Origin: Clostridia bacterium | GTDB lineage: Bacteria > Bacillota > Clostridia > Christensenellales > DTU072 | Direction: 5' to 3' | Length of the DNA stretch: 34,066 bases | Assembly (NCBI GenBank): GCA_017461065.1 | Contig: JAFTZC010000023.1 | Location: 1-34,066 of the forward strand | Shown: in pieces, positions 18,273 to 24,740 of the stretch | How positions within the stretch are numbered: position 1 is the first letter of the stretch | Layout of the letters: every line of letters starts with the position of its first letter | The notes under the pieces: model-generated | Seen by the model: only the letters and a program-made list of their open reading frames with translations | Database searches by the model: none | Told to the model about the DNA's origin: nothing | Translations under genes and position numbers: made by a program

Positions 18273-19268
18273 ATGATAAAATACATTCTCAAAAGACTTG
18301 GTCTAACAGTGCTTATTCTACTTGGCGTTTCTCTTATCATTTACGTTTTGATAAGACTTATGCCCGTAGACTTCATCGAAAAGAAGATAGCCGAAATGAA
18401 CCAAGGTGGCGCAACCATCGATCAAGCTACCATAGATAATATGAAATCTATGTACGGCCTCACCGACGACACCTTCCTCGGCGTACTAAAGGGCTATTGG
18501 AGTTGGCTAACTAAGCTCGTCCAATTCGACTTTGGTACTTCGTTTAAGTACGGCGTTCCCGTAATAGACGTTATCAAGGATAGTATGGGCGTTTCTTTCG
18601 CAGTTGCTCTAATTGCAACCATATTCGAATTCCTAATCGCTATTCCCCTTGGTATCACCGCCGCCACCCACCAATATTCTATCCGCGACTATGTAGTAAC
18701 CGTACTCGTTATGATAGGTATATCGCTACCATCCTTCTTCTTTGGTCAAGTATTAAAAGACTTGTTTGCTATGAAGCTCGGTTGGTTCCCCAACTCCGGT
18801 CTTACCGACGCAACCAAGGACCTAACCGGTTTTGCAAAGCTAATCGACTACGTATGGCATATGTTCGTACCAATCCTTACGGTAGTTATACTTTCAATCG
18901 GTGGAAGAATGAGAATGACGCGTACCGAAATGCTCGAAGTTATGAACTCCGACTATATCCGTACGGCAAGAGCTAAGGGACTTAGCGAAAGAAAGGTTAT
19001 CTACAAACACGCCTTCCGTAACACCCTTATCCCACTCGTAACTTCACTTGCAGGTCTACTACCCAGCTTGTTCAGCGGCGCTATCATCACCGAGCAAATC
19101 TTCGACCTTCCCGGTATCGGTAACCTTGCTTTCCAAGCTATGGACGCAGGCGATATCCCCTTTATTATGGGTTACAATATGTTCCTTGCCCTACTAAGCG
19201 TTATGGGCGTATTGCTCGCAGACCTTATGTATGCCGTCGTAGACCCACGCGTTAAACTCACAGACTAA
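18273..19268 (+). CDS. oppB: Oligopeptide ABC transporter permease OppB
   Basis: At 331 residues this matches the family length. The N-terminus M-I-K-Y-I-L-K-R-L-G-L-T with a first membrane helix is typical of OppB/DppB. Six hydrophobic segments are visible. The EAA loop that contacts the ATPase is present (Y-I-R-T-A-R-A-K-G-L, residues 228-237), followed by H-A-F-R-N-T-L-I-P, and the C-terminal D-P-R-V-K is conserved. CAAGGAAC precedes the ATG. It forms the membrane channel with OppC and is followed 11 bases later by oppC. Confidence 0.96.
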   Translation: MIKYILKRLGLTVLILLGVSLIIYVLIRLMPVDFIEKKIAEMNQGGATIDQATIDNMKSMYGLTDDTFLGVLKGYWSWLTKLVQFDFGTSFKYGVPVIDVIKDSMGVSFAVALIATIFEFLIAIPLGITAATHQYSIRDYVVTVLVMIGISLPSFFFGQVLKDLFAMKLGWFPNSGLTDATKDLTGFAKLIDYVWHMFVPILTVVILSIGGRMRMTRTEMLEVMNSDYIRTARAKGLSERKVIYKHAFRNTLIPLVTSLAGLLPSLFSGAIITEQIFDLPGIGNLAFQAMDAGDIPFIMGYNMFLALLSVMGVLLADLMYAVVDPRVKLTD

Positions 19269-19279
19269 GGAGGAGAATT

Positions 19280-20365
19280 ATGGAAAATTTAGAAAATAAA
19301 AACGAAGTTATCGTTGAAGAAAACCAAGTTCTTCCCACTGAAGAAGTTGAACAAAACGTCTCCGAAATCAAACAAGCCGACGACTCCATCGAAAAGAACG
19401 TTCGCCTAATGAGCCCGGGTAGAATGGTTATGAGAAGATTCTTCCGCTCTAAACTAAGTATCGTTGGCTTGGTTATGCTAATTTCTTTGTTCCTATTCTG
19501 TTTCCTTGGACCGGTTTGCTACACCAGCTGGGAAAGCAATGAAATCGACTACTCCGACCGTGTTGAATACGCAACCACCGAGATTAAAGACGCCGACGGC
19601 AACGTGCTCTTTACCCAAGTTATCGAAACCGTAAAGCGCCCCAACTCTTTTGCTAAACCATCTCTCGAGCACCCTCTCGGTACCGACGGTCAAGGTTGGG
19701 ATAACCTTGCAAGACTTATGGAAGGTGGTAAGGTTTCGCTTGCTATCAGCTTCATCACCGTATTTATAGTCACTATACTCGGTATTATATTCGGTGGCTT
19801 GGCAGGTTACTTTGGCGGTGTAATCGACAACATTATAATGAGAATATGCGATATTCTTATGTGTCTACCAGGCTTCCCTATCCTTTTGGTTGTAGGTACT
19901 CTGCTTGAAAGTATGGGCGTTGCGTCACAATTCCGTATTTACTACCTAATGGGATTCCTATCCCTAATCAGCTGGCCGGGCGTTGCACGTCTTGTTCGTG
20001 GTCAAATCCTTTCACTACGTGAACAAGAATATATGGTTGCTGCAGAAGCTATGGGTTACTCCACTGCAAGAAAGATATTCAAGCACCTTATCCCCAACGT
20101 TATGCCACAACTTATCGTTAATATGACGTTGAGCTTAGGTAGTATGATTCTTTACGAAGCATCACTATCATTCCTTGGTCTCGGTGCTACTGCTGAGTTT
20201 GCTGCTTGGGGTACTATGATTAACCAAGCAAACGACCTTAACGTTCTACAAAACTACTTCAACGTTTGGGGACCTCCCGGAATTTGCATCGTTATTGCAG
20301 TTCTTGGCTTTAACTTTATCGGCGACGGTCTTCGTGATGCGCTCGACCCCAAAGCAAGGAGATAA
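19280..20365 (+). CDS. oppC: Oligopeptide ABC transporter permease OppC
   Basis: This 361-residue permease has the EAA loop (Y-M-V-A-A-E-A-M-G-Y) and the conserved E-A-S-L-S-F-L-G-L-G and C-terminal D-G-L-R-D-A-L-D-P. The N-terminus carries an extra acidic stretch of about 45 residues before the usual R-R-F-F-R-S-K-L-S start. The extracellular loop after the first helix is long (about residues 85-140) and contains the family motif H-P-L-G-T-D-G-Q-G. A strong AAGGAGGAG site precedes the ATG. The stop overlaps the oppD start by one base (TAATG). Confidence 0.95.
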   Translation: MENLENKNEVIVEENQVLPTEEVEQNVSEIKQADDSIEKNVRLMSPGRMVMRRFFRSKLSIVGLVMLISLFLFCFLGPVCYTSWESNEIDYSDRVEYATTEIKDADGNVLFTQVIETVKRPNSFAKPSLEHPLGTDGQGWDNLARLMEGGKVSLAISFITVFIVTILGIIFGGLAGYFGGVIDNIIMRICDILMCLPGFPILLVVGTLLESMGVASQFRIYYLMGFLSLISWPGVARLVRGQILSLREQEYMVAAEAMGYSTARKIFKHLIPNVMPQLIVNMTLSLGSMILYEASLSFLGLGATAEFAAWGTMINQANDLNVLQNYFNVWGPPGICIVIAVLGFNFIGDGLRDALDPKARR

Positions 20366-21759
20366 TGGATATGAATATTAAGAACATTACCGAAAAAATT
20401 AAATCTACCTGCGACGATATCGTAGAAATCGTAAAGGATAAGCTCAACAAGAAGAACGACGGCCATTATCTTAGCGGTAAGGAAGTAAGAGCCATTGCAA
20501 AGTCTAACAAAAAGGCTATGCTTGCTCTCGAAAAGGAAAAGAACCGCAAAAAGGCTGAGCACGAGTATCTCGCCACTATGAAGGACGATAACAATATCTT
20601 GGAAATCGACGGTCTACACACCTATTTCTACACCGACCAAGGTATCGTAAAGGCCGTTAACGGCGTTTCTATCAACATTCCCCAAAACTCCACCGTCGGT
20701 ATCGTTGGTGAGTCGGGTTGCGGTAAGAGCGTTACTTCTATGTCCGTTATGAGATTACTCCAAGGCCCTACCGGTCAAATTGCAGAAGGCTCTATTCGTT
20801 TTAAGTCACTCGACTTTAAGCGCGACGAAGAAGGCAAACCTATCCCCGTATACGTCCGTACCAAAAACGGCAAAATTATTTATAAGAAAAAGAAGAATAA
20901 AAAAGGTAAGTTCGTCGTTGACCAAGAAGGCAATCCTGTTTTGGTTCCCCTTCAAGCCGTCAATGAAAGTGGCGTTCTAACCTACGAAATGGAAGAAAAA
21001 GTTTTCGATATAGCAAAAATGCCTATACACGAAGTACACAAAATCCGTGGTAGACAAATTGCTATGATATTCCAAGAGCCAATGACTTCCCTTAACCCCG
21101 TATTCACTATCGGTAACCAGCTCGACGAAGTAACCTTTATCCATACCCCCGGTGCTACCAAGGAAATGGCTAAGGCTCACTCACTTGAAATGCTCAAGCT
21201 CGTTGGTATTGATAAGTCCGACCGTGTTTACAACAGCTACCCACACGAACTAAGCGGTGGTATGCGTCAACGTGTTATGATTGCTATGGCACTTGCTTGC
21301 GACCCACGTCTAATTATCGCAGACGAACCCACTACTGCTCTTGACGTTACCATCCAAGCACAGATTCTCGACCTTCTACGTGACCTTAAAACGCGTATGA
21401 ACGGCTCTATTATGCTAATTACCCACGACCTTGGAATCATCGCTGAAATGGCCGATTACGTCGTCGTAATGTACGCAGGCAGAGTTATCGAGCAAGGCAC
21501 GGTACACGAAATCTTCCACAACCCAATGCACCCCTACACCATTGGCCTACAAAAATCGAAGCCAAGTATGGATACCAAGAGCGATACCTTGTTCAATATC
21601 CCAGGCAACGTACCAAACCCCGTAAATATGCCCACTCACTGCTACTTTAAGGATAGATGTGATAGGTGCATCGGCAAATGCTCGGGCGACTATCCCTGTA
21701 TGGTACAAGTATCCCCCACTCATTACGTAGCCTGCCACCTTTATGGAGAGGAGAAATAA
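20365..21759 (+). CDS. oppD: Oligopeptide ABC transporter ATPase OppD (with insert)
   Basis: ATPase subunit that powers import. It has Walker A G-E-S-G-C-G-K-S (115-122), the Q-loop F-Q-E-P-M-T-S-L-N-P, signature L-S-G-G-M-R-Q-R, Walker B I-I-A-D-E-P-T-T-A-L-D and H-loop T-H-D. The C-terminal oligopeptide-type domain is Cys-rich (C-x-F-K-D-R-C-D-R-C and later Cys), as in OppD/DppD proteins that bind a cluster. At 464 residues it exceeds the usual 320-350. It has an N-terminal charged extension of about 75 residues and an insert of about 65 residues between Walker A and the Q-loop (about 150-213, Lys-rich, with a K-K-K-K-N-K-K-G-K run). ATG 20371 is an alternative start with better spacing from AAGGAG. 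Confidence 0.94.
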   Translation: MDMNIKNITEKIKSTCDDIVEIVKDKLNKKNDGHYLSGKEVRAIAKSNKKAMLALEKEKNRKKAEHEYLATMKDDNNILEIDGLHTYFYTDQGIVKAVNGVSINIPQNSTVGIVGESGCGKSVTSMSVMRLLQGPTGQIAEGSIRFKSLDFKRDEEGKPIPVYVRTKNGKIIYKKKKNKKGKFVVDQEGNPVLVPLQAVNESGVLTYEMEEKVFDIAKMPIHEVHKIRGRQIAMIFQEPMTSLNPVFTIGNQLDEVTFIHTPGATKEMAKAHSLEMLKLVGIDKSDRVYNSYPHELSGGMRQRVMIAMALACDPRLIIADEPTTALDVTIQAQILDLLRDLKTRMNGSIMLITHDLGIIAEMADYVVVMYAGRVIEQGTVHEIFHNPMHPYTIGLQKSKPSMDTKSDTLFNIPGNVPNPVNMPTHCYFKDRCDRCIGKCSGDYPCMVQVSPTHYVACHLYGEEK

Positions 21760-21760
21760 T

Positions 21761-22807
21761 ATGGAAACCGAAAAGAACTTAGATATAGAAATAATTGAAG
21801 AAGCAAAAGAAAACGAAAAGATTATTCTTGAAGTTAAGAATCTACGCAAGTGTTTCCCTATTAAGAAATCTATCACCGGCAAGGTACAAAAAGAGCTCGT
21901 TGCTGTAGATAACGTATCTTTCACCCTAAACGCAGGCGAAACTATCGGTATCGTTGGCGAATCAGGTTGTGGTAAGACTACTCTTGGCAGAACCATTCTT
22001 AAACTTCACCAACCAAGCGGCGGTCAAATCATCTTTAACGGCGAAGATATCACAAAGTACTCCAAAAAGGAAATGCGTCATCTCCGCACCGATATGCAAA
22101 TCATATTCCAAGACCCCTATTCGTCACTTCCACCAAGAGCAACGGTTGGCGATATCCTTTCCGAGCCCGTAAAAGTTCACGGCATCGTACCAAAGGACCA
22201 AGTAAAAGACTACGTTTTGGACCTTATGGATAAGTGTGGTCTAAGAGATTACTACTACGAGCGTTATCCCCACGAATTCAGCGGTGGCCAACGTCAACGT
22301 ATCTGTATTGCAAGAGCACTTTCCGTTAACCCCAAGCTCGTTATCTGCGACGAACCGGTTAGCGCACTCGACGTATCTATCCAAGCACAAATCATCAACC
22401 TACTACGCGACCTACAAAAGAAGCTCAACCTTACTTACTTGTTTATATCTCACGATATCAGCGTAGTTAAGTTCATTTCCGACAAAATCGGCGTTATGTA
22501 CCTTGGAGCAATGGTAGAGTTCGGTTCTAAAAAGGATATCTTCGACAAGCCACTACACCCATACACTCAAGCACTATTTAGCGCTATACCTAACCCTAAC
22601 CCCGACGTCAAGATGAACCGTATAGTTCTAAAGGGCGATATCCCATCCCCAGTTAACCCACCAAGCGGATGTAGATTCCACACCCGTTGCCCACACGCAA
22701 CCGAAAGATGCGCCCAAGAAGTACCTGCATTCAAAAACTATAACGGCCACTATTGTGCCTGTCACCTTGTAGAAGAACAATATAGCAATGAGCAAAAAGA
22801 AGACTAA
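21761..22807 (+). CDS. oppF: Oligopeptide ABC transporter ATPase OppF
   Basis: The partner ATPase, 348 residues, has Walker A G-E-S-G-C-G-K-T (66-73), Q-loop F-Q-D-P-Y-S-S-L-P-P, signature F-S-G-G-Q-R-Q-R, Walker B V-I-C-D-E-P-V-S-A-L-D, H-loop S-H-D and the oligopeptide C-terminal domain with G-C-R-F-H-T-R-C-P. I take ATG 21761, one base after the oppD stop, because GGAGAGGAG ends about 7 bases before it; an in-frame ATG at 21743 lies in front of that site. The small membrane protein gene overlaps its end by 20 bases. Confidence 0.95.
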   Translation: METEKNLDIEIIEEAKENEKIILEVKNLRKCFPIKKSITGKVQKELVAVDNVSFTLNAGETIGIVGESGCGKTTLGRTILKLHQPSGGQIIFNGEDITKYSKKEMRHLRTDMQIIFQDPYSSLPPRATVGDILSEPVKVHGIVPKDQVKDYVLDLMDKCGLRDYYYERYPHEFSGGQRQRICIARALSVNPKLVICDEPVSALDVSIQAQIINLLRDLQKKLNLTYLFISHDISVVKFISDKIGVMYLGAMVEFGSKKDIFDKPLHPYTQALFSAIPNPNPDVKMNRIVLKGDIPSPVNPPSGCRFHTRCPHATERCAQEVPAFKNYNGHYCACHLVEEQYSNEQKED

Positions 22808-23084
22808 ACACGCAAACAAAGAAAAGGCTAAAAAGGAAAAAATCGTCTACGTAGACGACGGCAGTACCATAGTTGATATGAGTGGTACCGTCAGCGCCCC
22901 TAAAAAGGCCAAAAATCAGCCGAAAGATCCTTACACGGGTGCTCCTTTAGGAAACAGCTTTAAAGACCAAGCACGCACCTATTTTAAGGCCGTAAAGCAA
23001 AACTTGGTACCGATGTTCGTCGTAATACTCGGTATATGCGTGATATTCGGCGTTATGTACTTAATCTTAGAGCTTGCAAGCTAA
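22788..23084 (+). CDS. Small single-pass membrane protein of the opp operon
   Basis: A 98-residue protein starts inside the last codons of oppF, so it is likely translationally coupled. The first 20 residues are almost all Lys with some Glu (S-K-K-K-T-K-H-A-N-K). The middle is polar with a P-K-D-P-Y-T-G-A-P-L motif. The C-terminus is one membrane helix (about 71-97). By the positive-inside rule the basic N-terminus should be cytoplasmic. I do not recognise the family. Its overlap with oppF and the terminator right after it make it a true operon member, possibly an accessory subunit of the importer (inference). Confidence 0.8.
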   Translation: MSKKKTKHANKEKAKKEKIVYVDDGSTIVDMSGTVSAPKKAKNQPKDPYTGAPLGNSFKDQARTYFKAVKQNLVPMFVVILGICVIFGVMYLILELAS

Positions 23085-23090
23085 TAAAAA

Positions 23091-23116
23091 GCTCACTCAC
23101 AAGAGTGACTTTTTTA
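23091..23116 (+). terminator. Rho-independent terminator of the protease-opp operon
   Basis: A 6-bp stem (TCACTC/GAGTGA, loop ACAA) at 23093-23108 is followed by C and six T. It lies 8 bases after the stop codon of the last operon gene. Confidence 0.75.
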
Positions 23117-23147
23117 ATGCGAAAGACGTAGCTTACGCAAGTGAAGG

Positions 23148-23291
23148 GTGAAGTTACTGCGTAGTGAAGTTTGAGCATAGCTCAAGTGAAGTTTTTAGCA
23201 ATGCTAAAAGTTGTGGATTTTTGAGAGTGAAGAATGCGAAATGCGGAATGCGAAATTGGCTCCGTTGTGCTAACGCTTCACTCATAAGGAA
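23148..23291 (+). repeat. GTGAAG-hairpin repeat, copy 1
   Basis: GTGAAG recurs at 23148, 23164 and 23186 (plus 23141 just before), each followed by a small palindrome: T-G-A-G-C/G-C-T-C-A and then TTTTAGC/GCTAAAA. The unit ends with ACGCTTCACTCATAAGGA, which contains GTGAAG inverted. Copy 2 (24452-24572) shares the first 70 bases or so and the ending, in the same orientation. No protein is encoded; the 65-codon open frame through it is fortuitous. Confidence 0.75.
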
Positions 23292-23292
23292 A

Positions 23293-23323
23293 CAAAAAAG
23301 AGCCAAACGGCTCTTTTTTGTTT
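23293..23323. terminator. Bidirectional terminator
   Basis: A perfect 12-bp inverted repeat (CAAAAAAGAGCC, loop AAAC, GGCTCTTTTTTG) provides T runs on both strands. It can terminate leftward transcripts of the lipoprotein gene ending at 23397 and any rightward read-through from the opp operon. Confidence 0.85.
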
Positions 23324-23396
23324 GTGCTTTATCTAAAAAACTCAGCATTCCTTGCTATTAGACTTAATATTGTTCTAAATAGAAGTAATACTTAGG

Positions 23397-24035
23397 TTAT
23401 ACTATTCCCGTATCAAATTTGAAAGTTACCGTTTCTGATGAATTATCATATAGTATAGTATATTTTTCAACCGGTGGTATATATTTTGCCCCTACTGGAT
23501 TAGTATAATCTAACGTATCACAAATATTAATCTCCTTAGTTGTATCGGTCTCGTTGGTGATATTTACTTCAAAGCCTGCCCTTTGATAAAACGAAATCAC
23601 ATTTTCAATATCATATTTCAACGTAAAGGATTTACCATTTATATCAGCTATATTCATTTTATCTCCTTCAAAAAGGTAATATGGATAGAATATACATTCA
23701 AAAATATAATTATAGTTTTTATCTCCTTCTACAGGTGCGATGATAAATGCACCATTTTCCTTCGTAAAAATTACTATACTGTCTTCGTATATCTCATATT
23801 TGTTTTCGGGATTACTTTCTATCAAAAGATTTTTTAAATCGTCTACATTCTCTTTACGATAAAACAACGTTGTGTCAGGAGAGCTCCCACCCCTGATAGA
23901 TCCAATATCAAGAATTAAACTACCTCTTACTCCTGCATAAAGTGCATCTATTCTTTTTACACCACCACAAGAGCAGAATAGGATTACGCTGACAAAACAT
24001 ATAAGGATTGCTAATAATTTTTTATTTTTATTCAT
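23397..24035 (-). CDS. Orphan lipoprotein of unknown function
   Basis: This 212-residue protein has a Lys/Asn N-terminus, a hydrophobic stretch and the lipobox L-F-C-S-C (Cys23), so it should be anchored on the outside of the membrane. The mature part has no motif that I recognise. It is AT-richer than the operons to the left, and its codon use is closer to that of the polymerase gene at the right end. Two copies of the GTGAAG repeat flank it. The ribosome binding site is weak (GTGGAAT). A promoter is placed at 24166-24194. Confidence 0.75.
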   Translation of the reverse strand: MNKNKKLLAILICFVSVILFCSCGGVKRIDALYAGVRGSLILDIGSIRGGSSPDTTLFYRKENVDDLKNLLIESNPENKYEIYEDSIVIFTKENGAFIIAPVEGDKNYNYIFECIFYPYYLFEGDKMNIADINGKSFTLKYDIENVISFYQRAGFEVNITNETDTTKEINICDTLDYTNPVGAKYIPPVEKYTILYDNSSETVTFKFDTGIV

Positions 24036-24140
24036 TTTTATTCCACTAGCGGTTTCTGACTTTTTACAGTAAAAAGGTACTATTTGCGTAGTATTCTTTT
24101 GTTAATATCATAATTTTCCCTAAGTCGCTTGGTTTACTAA

Positions 24141-24194
24141 ATATAGGAAATATCCCTATATGATTATATTAACATAGCTAATACTCGCTGTCAA
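24141..24194 (-). promoter_or_regulatory. Candidate promoter and palindrome upstream of the orphan lipoprotein
   Basis: On the minus strand TTGACA (24194-24189) is 17 bases from TAATAT (24171-24166). Just downstream a 7-bp inverted repeat (ATATAGG/CCTATAT, 24141-24161) could be an operator. The leader would be about 125 bases long. Confidence 0.5.
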
Positions 24195-24451
24195 TAGCGT
24201 TTGATTTAGTAAGAATTAACTCCGTTGCGTTTACACGTTACTCACAAAAAATATAAACGTGTGTGAGTAAATCTAAGTGACTGTTTTGTCACTATTACAC
24301 TCCCCTATTTTTATCTATCCTACACTATTCTACCCTATCCTACCCTGTGCCGGCAAAACGCCGACATTTTGTCAGCATTTATGACAAACTTTTGTCATAC
24401 TTTTTGACAAGATTTTGACAGAGTAAGGTGAAGTTTTTTACTTGCGAAAAA
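24195..24451. other. Gene-free stretch with palindromes and phased TGACA sites
   Basis: No coding frame is convincing here. It holds a hairpin TTACTCACA/TGTGAGTAA (24238-24270), a second AGTGAC/GTCACT (24276-24293), a pyrimidine-rich run (about 24305-24350), and five TGTCA/TGACA half-sites between 24370 and 24420. Two of these form a 9-bp-arm palindrome (24380-24399). Confidence 0.6.
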
Positions 24452-24572
24452 GTGAAGTTACTGCGTAGTGAAGTTTGAGCTTAACTCAAGTGAAGTTTTT
24501 AGCAATAGCTAAAAGTTAAGGATTTATAGAATGAAAAGTGAGCTTCATTCCGCTTACGCTTCACTCACAAGG
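24452..24572 (+). repeat. GTGAAG-hairpin repeat, copy 2
   Basis: This is a direct copy of the repeat at 23148-23291. GTGAAG occurs at 24452, 24468 and 24490, with an extra unit at 24428 whose hairpin is TTTTT/AAAAA. The loops differ from copy 1 (TTGAG/CTCAA with another loop; TTTTAGC/GCTAAAA with one more base), while the stems are largely kept. It ends ACGCTTCACTCACAAGGA. Further scattered TTCACT/CATTCA pieces run to about 24615. Confidence 0.7.
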
Positions 24573-24614
24573 ATATTTCATTCAGCACTCATCACTCCTA
24601 ATTCTTCACTCTTA

Positions 24615-24740
24615 AAAACGCGATTATTTAGATGAGATACAAGCAAATAACAACACCCCGAAGGGTTGCTGTACTCCTTGTACTGCGCCCTGACGGGGTG
24701 TTGTTACTTTGTGAAGTAGGTCGCTAAAATAACGCGTTTT
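24615..24740. repeat. Large nested inverted repeat next to the beta-glucosidase stop
   Basis: The inner arms are a perfect 13-bp pair (TAACAACACCCCG at 24648-24660, complement at 24694-24706), with a partly paired interior containing GTAC twice. The outer arms (AAAACGCG at 24615, CGCGTTTT at 24733) extend as an imperfect 17-bp pair. The right outer arm reaches into the stop codon of the GH3 gene. It may act as that gene's terminator, but it is larger than needed and lacks a clear T tract. Confidence 0.7.

Noticed and set aside
23164..23361. A 65-codon plus-strand open frame after the opp operon
   Set aside because: It runs through the GTGAAG repeat and the perfect terminator hairpin, so it is not a believable gene.
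24349..24367. GCCGGC/GCCGAC hairpin as a terminator
   Set aside because: The stem is only five or six pairs with a mismatch and is not followed by a proper T run.
23141..24615. CRISPR array
   Set aside because: The GTGAAG units are too short and unevenly spaced, there are no uniform spacers, and no cas gene is in the window.
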